64,000 nucleotides of DNA from Diplolepis rosae. Lineage: Eukaryota; Arthropoda; Insecta; Hymenoptera; Diplolepididae. Under the pieces are notes generated by a model, which was given only the letters and a program-made list of their open reading frames with translations, did no database searches and was not told the DNA's origin. Location: assembly GCA_030998225.1 (NCBI GenBank), contig JAPYXD010000723.1:22895501-22959500 (forward strand). The letters run 5' to 3'. Position 1 is the first letter of the stretch. The number at the start of each line of letters is the position of its first letter. Of this stretch, positions 20,101 to 30,719 are shown in pieces. Position numbers and translations under genes: made by a program.

Positions 20101-21066
20101 GTATATGTTAGACAGTATTTTTAAACCTTTGTTTGGCTCGGTAAAAGCTTCCTTGTTAACCTTCACAGGATCAGAAATAAATGAATCTCGAGAGTTAAAG
20201 AAATCCTTATTCAGGGCGGAAGTTTCCGAATCGTTATTGCTTTTTTTGGTTTTTAAGAGCTCAGAATAATTTTCTAATTGACGAGAAGTGCATTGGGCTT
20301 GCTCGTCTGAAAGAAAACTCAACGAGAAGTTAACACTACTTACATCTGAAAATGTTTTACTGCAATGATTGAGTTAAATTTTAACCATCTTCGTTTGTAT
20401 AAAACTGCATATGAAGAAATTCTTGTAAATCAAGATATTTATTATTAGCCCTTTTATCAGAATGATCATCTTCAAATCCCACCAGTTCTTCGTATTTATC
20501 TTTCAGCGTTTGCCTCTTTTTTTCTTTCAACATTCTGATGATGTTTTCTGAATTGCCCTCTTCTGGCGCATCAGAATCAGTCAAAACATTCGCCTCTATT
20601 TTCAAACGTTTGAGTTTTATCATTGCCTCTTTGTAAGTTCCTATAAAAAATTCATCACATTTAAGAATGAAATGGTGGAAACTATGATTCTATTCTTATC
20701 TTCTAATGTGATAATTTCAAATCATTACAAAATTGCAACGAACGATAAGGGTAGACGAACAACGTAACGGTAATGGGATAGTATATCTTCATGACAATAT
20801 ACGATTTCAAAACTTACTGGCTCGACCTTTGATGTGAACATCATACATATCCCAATTCATATTTGGTGGGTCGTTATTTTTCACCATTTTTGCTAAAGTA
20901 GGGAATGGAAGAGGCGGATAAAAAGTTGAGATCTCGTTCGTCTCTTCGTCGATATCTGCCCATGTACAAGGCACACAATCTATCGCTATGTACAAATCGC
21001 CAATTTTTTCTTGGTAAAACTCAACCAAATAAAAAACATATTCGTCGTTCGGGTCTCCTACGAAAA
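17124..21066 (-). CDS. DUF4806-like second gene of the CACTA-like transposon
   Basis: At least seven exons with good splice sites, read right to left. About 20819-21066 encodes YLVEFYQEKIGD, a Trp and Pro-rich middle, and NWDMYDVHIKGRA. About 20390-20640 starts RTYKEAMIKLKRLKIEA, in phase. The others are 20127-20298, 19872-19966 (basic VPRKRKASINEV, NLS-like), 19640-19712, 19274-19530 (FPLINKEFFDYLERIL) and 18724-18914 (IKSFAAQRLVQGVNKTIF). A last exon at about 17124-17236 ends GLGWW. The N-terminal Trp/Tyr domain followed by a helical C-terminal domain is the layout of insect DUF4806 proteins, which often accompany such transposons. The first exon was not found. Its job, perhaps DNA binding or nuclear transport of the transposase, is inferred. 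Confidence 0.55.
17490..18594. mobile_element. 1.1-kb hairpin MITE with GGGGAGGCCGGGGCATTTCG ends
   Basis: The left tip GGGGAGGCCGGGGCATTTCG and the right tip (reverse-complemented GGGAAGACCACGGCATTTCG) are flanked by TA. Arms of about 500 bp are inverted copies up to a centre near 18020-18100; for example GGGCGGTAATGCCCATTTTGGGGC at 17660 is mirrored at 18375. The many short ORFs in it are mirror images, not genes. It lies in the last intron of the DUF4806-like gene. Confidence 0.85.
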
Positions 21067-21960
21067 CAACCAAATATGGGATTTATAAGCACTTGTGCAA
21101 AATTCGGTAATAGCGGAGGTTTTTTCATTGAACTAATAGCAATTGATGCTTGGACATAAAATTAGTGTAACTATCTTATCAAAATCAACTCAAGTTCTTT
21201 TGAAAAAATGTAACAGCAAAAAAAATCCCTGACTGGAGTGTCATATTTTGTTGTAAGACATGTTCCGGTACATTTTTTAAAATTTTTTTATTGACCCACA
21301 GTGATAAATTTGTGATGTTTTGATTTGAACAAGGAGCGTGATATATGTAGAGATATTTTACCTACCTGGTGGCTTGTTCCCCGTTATAAGGTCCATTGAA
21401 GGAAAATTCTGATGAGATTTGTGGAGCAGTGACAATTAATTTGACACCTAACATAAACAAAACAAAGGATGAACGCATTTTCACGTTAGCACTTTCACAG
21501 CATTGTCACACAGTTCTCTTGGGCAGGAAATTCGAATTAGGTTTCTCAACTCTGGATACGTCTTTTTAAATTTTGTTATACTATATTACATATAATATTA
21601 TATATCATTTTTATAACATATTTTCTATGTTATACGTAATATATAATATATAGTACATATTATTCATATGAGCAGTAAAATAATTATTACTCTTATATTT
21701 AGATGCAAGCAATATTTTTTTAAACAAGTATTTTATTTTTTATAATTTGTTTTAAATATTTCAATTTGAATGTTGACTAACATGGACTAATATTGATAAA
21801 TTCAGTCCATGAAATGTTTTTATTTTCAAATTAGGAATTCATGTTTTCAAATCTACTGAGTTTTGTGAACAGCACATATCTTAGAAAATGTTTACAAAAT
21901 TCACGTTAAAATCACATCAAATTTTTACATCAGATTGTACATTTATCTAGCTTATAAGTA

Positions 21961-22345
21961 CCCTAGCGAACCTGGTTGAGAGAACGGTCATAGAATACTC
22001 TGACCATTCTCTGACCTCGCATTATTATGACTATGAAAGTTAAAAAAAAACATTTAGGTAAATGCAATTATGATTCAACCAATGGTCAACCCTGACGGTG
22101 AAGACGTTCCGCAAATGATGAACCACTGCACTGCCTGCAATGACAGGTATATGATTTTTTCCTTGTTTTTATCGCTAAAAAGTAAAATTATTGTATTTAT
22201 TCCTACACCTTCTATTCCAAATTTCGTCATAGAATCATAATTGCAATGCTTTAAATGTTTTTTTACCGTTCTTAGCCATAATAATGCGTGGTCAAATAAC
22301 AGTCAGAGTATTCTCTGACCATTCTTTCAACCGGGCCTGCTAAGG
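21961..22345. mobile_element. MITE C, same family as A and B
   Basis: It starts CCCTAGCGAACCTGGTTGAG and ends with an imperfect reverse complement (CAACCGGGCCTGCTAAGG), flanked by TA on both sides. It shares AGAACGGTCATAGAATACTC with element B and the ATGAACCACTGCACTGCC block with element A, and so links the two. It lies between the two genes of the CACTA-like transposon. Confidence 0.85.
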
Positions 22346-22369
22346 TACTTAGTCTAATTTGCGTCGTTA

Positions 22370-25300
22370 TTAATGTAGAAGAGGAATTACAAATACTTGT
22401 TTTCTGTCAACGACTCCGGGAGCTTGCACACTAATACCAACAACTTTCTTATCAACTTGGTCAAGAGATACGTCATACTTATTCAAAATTCTATCTGGAT
22501 ACATTTCCCACTCATTCAGCAACGTTGAATCGACTGGGTAGGTAAAAATGGGCCGCTTGACCTCGAGCTTTTCCACACTTAAGATAACACGATTATTGTT
22601 CATTGGACGTGTAATTTTATCAATTTGAACGAAACTGCCATTTTTCAAGAGTACAATATTATCCGGATGTGAAGCTGTCAAAGTGTAATTCAGATATTTT
22701 AAACGTTTTACTTCGAAAAAGGTACCATTCAAAGTGGTTTTTTCTTTCAATATTGTTAATGGTTGACTAATTTTGTTCGAATTTCTACCAGAAGAAGAAA
22801 AGCTCAATTCGTGCATGCGTCTGCAAAGTTGTGCGAGCGGCCTATTTCCCGAACGTAAAAGTGATTTTATTTGCCCCAAAAGATTTTCAAAAGGAAAAGC
22901 TGTAATCTGGATTAAACTGCAATTCATGCTTTTGGCATCATCTGCGACATGCAAAAGATTATGAACATTCATAATCAGGAAATCTATGTCGTACAGATTT
23001 TTTTCAACAGCAGTGTCAAAGAACTTTCTCAAATACGATTTTGCTTGCGCATTTTTTTCAACCGCCAATTTTCGGTCACATAATATGCGAAACGCAACGT
23101 GCAAAAGTAAGAAATGTTGGTACATTGGCTGTGACAAAATACCTTTTAATAGTATAGGGCCGCAGTAGAGCAAAAAAAAAGAAAACTCGACGGCTTTCCA
23201 GTGTAGCATGCATGTAGTTGACCTTGGTTTCCTATGGAATTCGATCGGAACTTGGATTCTTAAAGATTCCAGCATTGCATTCAATGAAACTCTATCTTGT
23301 AGTCGCAATTTGTATCGTGTATCTATGATCCAATAAGAAAGCAACTTTTTCATTATCCCCAGACTTCCCAAATGCATGAAGTCGAGGACGAAACATTTCA
23401 CTAAATCTATGTGAGGTTCTAAATTAAGAAGGGACGACAAGACCACGTGATGCTCTTCGTCATCTTGATTCCGAAAAGAAGCGTCACATAATATGCGAAA
23501 CGCAACGTGCAAAAGTAAGAAATGTTGGTACATTGGCTGTGACAAAATACCTTTTAATAGTATAGGGCCGCAGTAGAGCAAAAAAAAAGAAAACTCGACG
23601 GCTTTCCAGTGTAGCATGCATGTAGTTGACCTTGGTTTCCTATGGAATTCGATCGGAACTTGGATTCTTAAAGATTCCAGCATTGCATTCAATGAAACTC
23701 TATCTTGTAGTCGCAATTTGTATCGTGTATCTATGATCCAATAAGAAAGCAACTTTTTCATTATCCCCAGACTTCCCAAATGCATGAAGTCGAGGACGAA
23801 ACATTTCACTAAATCTATGTGAGGTTCTAAATTAAGAAGGGACGACAAGACCACGTGATGCTCTTCGTCATCTTGATTCCGAAAAGAAGCGTCACTTCTT
23901 AATTCGGAATTCGATTCTGGATATATTACCCGATGAAAATCTTCTGAATAAACCCCGTGAATCGAGCATCTTTCGCATGCATTGTAGCCGCAATGGCCTT
24001 TTGTGCATTTCAGAAGAGCTCTTGCTGGAGTGTCGCATATAAAACATTTAATAACAATTTTGAACATTTTTCCTTCAATCACAACTCCATTTTGGAATTC
24101 ACTATATTCCTTGATGAATTCTTGAAAGAAAAGGTCTATATTTTCAAGTTTTGAATCTCCGGAATACGATGCAACCACAAAAGGTTTGTAAATATCAGGT
24201 TCGCAAAAAACTTTACATAAAATCGGAGTGAAATTTTTACTGCTTGATTTATAGAGTGGCACAGGATCGACATTGATCATCAACGGAATTGTCAAGTTTT
24301 CGTGTACATTAACAATCAATTGTTTTTTCAATGATTCCAAAATTCCAAAGTATACGAATTCTCCACTGCCTAACTTTTGTATTTTATATTTTGCCGAGCT
24401 TGTATTCAGAAAAGTTTTCGAAGATTTAGGCAAAGTTACGAGTAATCTTTTTTTCAAAATAGCCAAGAGTTTATCCACGTGAGCGTGTTTGATTCTACAA
24501 TCTAAAGCCCAATCCCTTAATTCAATTATTTCCGGAGGTTCGCCTAAATGCAGATCATTTTCGACGCCATTATCTTCATCGTAACTATAATATTCTTCAG
24601 ATTCATCGCTTACTACTTCAGACTGCGTAAGTTGCATGTGAGAATGATCACTTTCGATCACATCATTTGAATTTCGAGATGGTGATTGTTGATGCAAGAA
24701 CTCATCAATCGACTCGACATCAGAAGATTCGGAAGTTGATGTTGAGGCAGCATCGATAGATGATCTATCGATTTCGATTGCTGAAAAATTATGTATATTT
24801 TATGATACCCCAAATAAAAAAATCCAATTGGTCAGAAAATATATTAACGTTAAATTTACTAATTGGCTACTAAGTCCAAAAAGTTTTGCAAATTAGTCAC
24901 TTTACGAATTGAAAAAACTTTGCTTCATTTTTTGAAAGGTGTGTCTTAAATCAAAAAGAAAGGACCTCTTTGAAGAAATGACACATTTTTTTTAATCGGT
25001 AAAATTATCAATAAATTACAAAAACAATTAGGTTTTCGTTCAAGCAATTTGAAATTTTAACAATTGGTGAAAATTGCTATGGTAATAAAATTCTTAAATC
25101 GAATAAGATTGCTTTCAGCTTAGATTCAAAGCTTTCCAAAAACTTTTGCGATTTTCTACTTATATTAGCATAATAGTAACATATGTACACGAATCTGAGT
25201 GAAGGTTTCGATCAATAAAATTTGATGTTGATGGGCCTTGAACGTCGATTCCAAAAAATTCACGGGCATCAGTTGATCCATCTGTCACAAAAACCGTTAT

Positions 25301-25526
25301 ATAAGAACCTAATACCAAACATGAGAATGAAAAAAGGTTTTTGAAAAGCAGGAAACAAAAACAAGGTAAATTGCAAATTTTATTGCAAAACTAATGTCAT
25401 AACCTATATAATATAGACGTATTGCGATGAATACTTACCGGACTCATACTGATACTTTTGGCTAATTTTTCTCCTTTTCCGAAACCTTTTCACTCGGTTT
25501 CTGTTCCCCTCCCTTTTTCGATCCAT
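22370..25526 (-). CDS. Transposase of the CACTA-like element (two exons)
   Basis: Exon 1 (25439-25526) starts ATG at 25526 and encodes a very basic N-terminus (RNRVKRFRKRRK, an NLS). Its GTAAGTATT donor joins in phase to the acceptor TTTTTCAG before 24780. Exon 2 runs to the stop at 22370; the total is about 832 residues. After an acidic Ser-rich stretch comes the core: NVDPVPLYKSSS, then CFICDTPARALLKCTKGH..Y.ACERC with a zinc-binding Cys/His set, then VKCFVLDFMHLGSLG. This pattern (D.PARA...GH.GY..C..C, later D.MH) is that of CACTA-type transposases in animals. A 408-bp in-frame tandem duplication (136 residues) repeats the D.MH block, so this copy is probably not active. Confidence 0.7.
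23075..23890 (-). repeat. Perfect 408-bp tandem duplication inside the transposase
   Basis: Units 23075-23482 and 23483-23890 appear identical base for base. The short sequence GTCAC occurs at the start of both units and just after the second, as expected from slippage or unequal exchange at a 5-bp repeat. The length is divisible by three, so the frame is kept. Confidence 0.95.
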
Positions 25527-25845
25527 TCTTGGATATGCAAAAGGTTTTTGTCAACACCTCACAAATGCACTAAATTGCAGGTTGACATTCAACTTGTATT
25601 TTTAGTACGAACACATTAAATGAAATGACTCCAAGTTTTCGCTTAAAAATGCCTCAACAATTACTTACAAGAAAAATTCATAATTTAATCACGGGGAAAA
25701 GTGGACAAGTTTTATTGCAGTTTATCTTGCAATAGTTAAACTCACAAATAACTAGCAAGTTCCTTACGAATATTTTCTTACTAGTTTTGACTTACTATTA
25801 ACTAATCAACTGTCAAGTGAAACTTAAGACATTTCTACCTGGGAT

Positions 25846-26200
25846 AACTTTTCCGAGCCAATATACAATGTCTCATTTCAAAATACAAAAAAACCATTTA
25901 TCGCTATAGGCACAATCACGAAAGAAGGAAAAACATATGTTTGTCTAGGTGAAAGCTCATACAAAAAGAAAGAAACAAAAAAAAAATGTAGCACAGAAAA
26001 TCTTAGAATTATTAAATGAAAAATACATTTTTTCCGAAGAAAAATTACCAGAAACAAAACAAAACGCAAGTGAAAACTACTCTGATAAAGAGAAATTGTA
26101 TAAATGGACAGGCGCATGCGAAAGACGCTACGAAAGAGGGCACCTATCAAATAATTGCAGAAGGACCAAAAGAAATAAAAACTACCAAGAAACCCAATAA
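25846..26200 (+). pseudogene. dsRBD protein copy 2, remainder
   Basis: Continues the dsRBD cut at 16659: strands with FIAIGTI and TYVCLGES, then the basic helix 2 (YKKKETKKN). A run of ten A's near 25976-25986 shifts the frame, after which helix 2 ends AQKILELLNEKY. The conserved tail follows: LYKWTGACERRYERGH, then NNC. Copy 1 at 12676-13116 has the same order. Two disruptions (transposon and frameshift) make this copy a pseudogene, unless the A-run is a sequencing error and the transposon is polymorphic. Confidence 0.75.
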
Positions 26201-26256
26201 AATACATTATTCAAAAAATCATATCCGACTATTTTTCATTTGATATGCTAATATGA

Positions 26257-26306
26257 AAGTTTGAACACGGTCATTTCATCCCCATGTTCAAACTTAAGGG
26301 GCGCGG
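26257..26306 (+). promoter_or_regulatory. Hairpin plus polypurine tract (copy 3)
   Basis: GTTTGAACA and TGTTCAAAC form a perfect 9-bp stem around a loop ending TTCATCCCCA, followed by AAGGGGCGCGG and TGTCACGTCCCG. Compared with copy 1, an A-T pair in the stem has become G-C on both sides, a compensatory change. Confidence 0.6.
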
Positions 26307-26947
26307 TGTCACGTCCCGTTACATTACTAATAATTTTGAAAAATAAATAAATTCTCTTATCTTTTATGCAAATTATCCAAACGCTCCAATGTTTCAAAAA
26401 TATAGCTACGAGTTACCATAAATTATCGATTTTTCCCTTCCAACTATCATGATCGAAGCTCAAAAAAATAAGAAATTTTTCTCTTATATGAAATCATATG
26501 TTGTGACCAACAATTGACCTGCATGAGGGCATATTCGAAGAAATCAACTTAATCACTATTTGCTAATAGTCTAATACTATATCAGTGAAAGAACGAGTAA
26601 TAAATGTATTAAATGTTGCATATGAGTGTTAGTATCGTCAGAGAAATAATAATAATAAAACATAATGTATTGAAAATTTTCCTTTTTCTCTATCGAAACA
26701 ATAATAAAAAACTATGATGTACCTCTATATTTGAATTGAGTGCTAATTAATATCTCAAAGATGTATGTAGACAAATTTGATAGGATGATTTTGCTCCATG
26801 CGATAAAAATTGGAAAAAGATAAGTAAAAGTTTAATTGGAAATATATATATATCCACCACGTAGGTGTATATTGCGTTACGAATGGGTATTACCTGAAAT
26901 ACGTTCATTGTATTAATCAACTGAGGTGTAAGAAAAAAAAATATATA
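26307..26947 (+). mobile_element. LTR-like sequence starting TGTCACGTCCCG (copy b)
   Basis: Follows the polypurine tract downstream of dsRBD copy 2. The parts from about 26440 to 26660 match the sequence after 13290, with a ~130-bp segment (26320-26440) that copy a lacks. The right end is unclear; AT-rich sequence and a TA microsatellite lead into the MITE at 26948. Confidence 0.5.
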
Positions 26948-27424
26948 TAGTAACGGTCAGAATTGTGGGACCACCTGTTTTTCGAAAATTGCTTAAATTA
27001 TCCTAATTTGAATTATGTAAGTAAAAAAATTTGTTCTTTTAATTAAATTCAAAGCTATCAAAATTCTTTATAAAATGAGCCCAACATGAATTCGTTTTGT
27101 TAAATTTTGAAGAAGTTATTGCAGAAATAATCAAGATTTCAATGCTTTTTTTAATTTTAAATAACTTTCGAAATAATCAACATTAAAAAATGTTAATTTT
27201 TTCAAAAATTATTTAAAATTTAAGAAAAAATTGAAATTTAGACTTTTTTTGCAATAACTTATTCACAACTTAACGGAACGACTTCATTCCAGACTAATTT
27301 TAAAGATAATTTTGATGTCTTTCACATTATTAAGAGTACAAATTTTTTCACTCACAGAACTGAAATTAAGATAATTTAAGCAATCATCGAAAAACAGGTG
27401 GTCCCACAATTCTGACCGGTAGTG
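26948..27424. mobile_element. Tc1/mariner-type MITE with ~60-bp terminal inverted repeats
   Basis: Left TAGTAACGGTCAGAATTGTG and right (reverse-complemented CACTACCGGTCAGAATTGTG) continue as inverted copies through GGACCACCTGTTTTTCGA for about 60 bp. TA flanks both sides. It is 477 bp, with no ORF; the interior is AT-rich. The tip resembles Tc1-like transposon ends, so it is probably a deletion derivative mobilised in trans. Confidence 0.85.
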
Positions 27425-28122
27425 TATATATATATGTATTGTATATATATTATATATATCATATATTATATATATTCATTAATTTTATTAATGAATGCAT
27501 ACATTATTATTCAACTGAAGGAAAAAATAGATTTTAATTTTTTCAAGAAAACAATTCTTACATTGAAAATTTTAATCTTTTCAATATGATCACGTTTAAT
27601 GTTTTGGTTCCAAAAATTGTATAGTCGAGACTTCCTTCACAATATTGTAATCTGCAGGAAAAAATAAATCAATAAAAAACGCTCAGCTCATTGAGGTGTT
27701 TGAAATAGTTTCTTGATGCACCTTCATACCGTTATATTAATTTAAATCAACTTAAATGAATTAGGTGAGAGCTTAAAAAATTTAAATTCCTTAATTGTAA
27801 GGAATGATACGTAATTAAAGAAAAACAACATTTTTGAGCCACATATATAACAAATTTATTGGCTCGGTGGAAAAAGCCTAAAAGGCATAAAAAACCACTA
27901 AGAATTACAAATAAAATCGGGGTGCTTTTTTTATAATGAGTTCCCTTGCCTCTCACAAACGAAATATAAATCTATTCTATAAAATATATACAAAATTTTA
28001 AAATTAAAATTAAAATCACATTTAAAGAATTTAAATTGAATTTAAAAAATTTTAATTTAACAAAATTTCTAAGTTAACCTCTTAATTAAAATTAAATATT
28101 TACTTCATCCGTAACACTGCAT
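27425..28122. other. AT-rich spacer with a TA microsatellite
   Basis: A TATATA run at about 27424-27480, then AT-rich sequence and poly-A/T stretches. I see no gene or inverted repeat. It probably includes the 3' flank of the hAT element, but no hAT terminal repeat was recognised. Confidence 0.4.
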
Positions 28123-30421
28123 TCATTCATCACCTAACGCAGCATGCAAATTCAAAGCATTCATTCTCTTTCTCGGCGGCTCATACAAATTGCCTGATGA
28201 CATACAAGACAACTGATCGTCGGAAATCGTAAGTGTTCGAGCAGTTTTCTCTTGCTGCTGCACTGCTGATTTTACGACGGCAATAGCATTTATGCTATCT
28301 ACCGATGAGCGATTACGCTTTTTTGTCGAAATATCGGGCAGTAAGGAAAACGTTCTTTCTGCAACAGCATTTGAGTGTGGCAAAGAGCGAATGTATCCTA
28401 CCAATTTCGTTCACTGTGGATATTTAACGTTACCGTTCGCGAATTTACTGGATAAAACCGTTTTCCACATTTCATCAAAAGAACACATGTCAAGTTCGGG
28501 TCGCGAATAAAAGTCCCGATGAACATGGCGCTATTCCGCTTTCAAAGCAGCCTTGTCGAAGCCTTCGAACTTTTCAGCAAAATACCAAAGTTCAACGAAA
28601 CTGCTGTCTCTATCGCTATCTATTAAAGCCCGGGTGGCGTCGAATACAGATAAATTTATGAAAAATTCATCGCGAATATAATGCAATCTATCCAAAATTT
28701 GAGAAGCGGCCTCTATCAAAAATTTCAAGCAGTTTTGACCAATTTCGCGTATAATTTCTTCATTTACACCGATATTCAGAGACAATTCGTCAAGAATATC
28801 GTTGCAATCTGACCCAAAGTTTATATCATCTATCGATTTAAAATGAAATCGGGGTGCTTTTGATTCCGGGTGAAAAAAAATCAATTTTTTCCGCGCCCAA
28901 ATATCGCAACAAAGATGATTTTAAGAAGTGTTTCGCGATTAATTGCAAAAACAGAAAACTTTTTGAATGCAGAAGATGCACTCTTGTTTCTGAGTGTTGA
29001 AAAAATAAATTGATTTTATTAAATTCGAATAAAATGTATTCTAAGAATGCTAAATACGCTTTTGTCCTGGGATTTTCTAAGTTGCTTTTGATTTCTTGAA
29101 AAGTTTCATTTGATTTTTCCGTGAAACACAATTCGGTAAAATAGGCCGACAATGAATCATATAATTCACGTATTCTTTTAATGCAAGTGTGACGACCGAG
29201 CCACCGTATTTTCGAATAGGGAAGAATTTTGAGAGACGTCTCTTGAAAAGATGAAGTAAACTGCTCCAACGCTTGTGAACGCTTTGTGCTGTTCATACGA
29301 TGAACAAGCGATTGCAGAAAGGTATCGATGTAGGACGGAATAAACTTATTGCAAGAATCTCTCGCAGCTAAAGAAAGTTTGTGACATATACAAGGAATCA
29401 CAATTATCAAAGGATTTTCTTGAAGAATTAACGTTTTAAAAGACTGTGTACTGCCTAGCATGACTGACGCATTGTCACACGAAACGGCTAAAATATTATA
29501 CAAATGAATTTTATTATCAGTCATATATGTTTTGAAAGTGCCAAAGATGCCGACGGCATTTAAATTTGTTGAGTCTAGATCAATTAATTTCGTTAATCCC
29601 GTCGTAACATCGAGAGTTTCGGAATCGACAAACGCCACGAGAAATGACATCCATTTCACGGATCCATTTGGATCAGTTGTCTCGTCGATATACAGTGAAA
29701 ATTTGGTTTTTCTGAGTAATTCGACTAAACGCAATTCTTCAGAAGGACCAAGTACATTACGGACAATATTTGACATTTTTGTTGCACCTGCAGTCATATG
29801 TCTAAGGACTGTTGAATCGGTGTCTTGAAATATCTTTTTAATTTTTGGCATCGTCCGGTACGGTATATTCGCAGCGCAACCTAGTTTTGCAAATTCAATT
29901 TCGCGAACTTTCTTTCGATTTTCAATAGAATCAATCGAGTCGTAAATTATTTCGGGCGGTATATCATTAATACTTTCAATGCCATTTTCAATGCATTTCC
30001 CGGCATGTTCCCGTGTTTCAGCGTGACGAATGAGATTACTAACACCGCTTTCACAACTCCTTTCAACATTACACAAGATGTAACAAAATTTATAAATGTC
30101 AGTAGGGACCTTTTGCAACCAAGATTTGAAACGAATGTCCTCTAGCCATTTTTCCAAAAAAATGTGGGACGTTTCTTTTTTTTCTCTGAATTGCAATTCA
30201 TTTCTTTGCATCTTTTGATGTCTCTGAGAATCTATGTGGTTTTTCAGTGTTTTTTTATTAAGAACTATCAATTCTTTGTTGCAAATGGTGCACCAACATT
30301 TTCTTTTATCATGCGTTACTTCTCGAATGAATGGGAAATCATTCATCCAGGCTGCAAAAAATCTCCGTTGTTCTTTTCCAGAACCCGCGTTATCGCTAGC
30401 CGAAATTTTGCACTAATTTTA
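28123..30421 (-). pseudogene. hAT-family transposase gene, broken
   Basis: An acceptor near 30422 (TTTATTTTCAG) opens a frame through a BED-like finger: CWCTICNKELIVL supplies the two Cys and NHIDSQRH the two His. Then comes a second finger-like repeat, the catalytic region (SLYIDETTDPNGS, CDNASVMLGS, CHKLSLAARD) and the helical insertion. The 502-residue main frame ends at 28838. Homology goes on in another frame (28531-28884), and the hATC dimerisation motif SLPHSNAVAERTFSLL is at 28350-28400, with stops between. hAT enzymes cut and paste DNA with 8-bp duplications. Frameshifts and stops make this copy inactive. Confidence 0.85.
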
Positions 30422-30719
30422 CCTGAAAATAAATTATATTACCTAATAGGTTTATAATTGGTAACCGTCGTCGAAACCTGTTAGTATTTGTTTTTCAATC
30501 AAATTTGTATTATGTAATTATTATTAAACTTTAAATTTTTAGTATGTAAGGGGAAAATATAATTTTAATATGTTTATAATTATGTTCGTTGAAGAAAAAT
30601 AAAATACAAATAATCGAATTTTAGTTTCATTTAATAATAATTTATGATATGGCTCAAAATTCAACTTCAAAATTCATACTGTCATATTCTACAATTTTGA
30701 AAACAATCATCAAATAAAT
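30422..30719. other. AT-rich stretch upstream of the hAT gene
   Basis: Probably an intron or 5' flank of the hAT-derived gene. Nothing else is visible. Confidence 0.4.

Larger units (their letters stand above)
16660..25843 (-). mobile_element. 9.2-kb CACTA/EnSpm-like transposon
   Basis: The ends are CCCAAGTAGAAAT at 16660 and, reverse-complemented, CCCAGGTAGAAAT at 25843, flanked by AT on both sides (2-bp target duplication). Copies of motifs like ACTTGTAAGT and CTTGCGAGGAACT crowd both subterminal regions, typical of CACTA elements. It carries two minus-strand genes: a two-exon transposase (22370-25526) and a multi-exon DUF4806-like gene (17124-21066). Treating the element as an insert with one AT restored, the dsRBD alignment with copy 1 continues across the site without a gap, which fixes both ends. 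MITEs at 17490-18594 and 21961-22345 are nested inside. Confidence 0.85.

Noticed and set aside
21366..21478. Frame beginning MRSSFVLFMLGVKLIV (signal-peptide-like) as first exon of the DUF4806-like gene
   Set aside because: Its only donor (GTAGGT) leaves two bases of a codon, which does not fit the phase of the next exon at 21066. Secretion would also make no sense for a nuclear-type protein.
22370..24697. Transposase starting at the internal ATG 24697
   Set aside because: The upstream exon at 25439-25526 joins in perfect phase through an acceptor before 24780 and adds an NLS, so the real start is at 25526.
25878..26207. Hydrophobic minus-strand frame opposite dsRBD copy 2
   Set aside because: Antisense of the Lys/Glu-rich dsRBD helix and tail; no membrane-protein gene.
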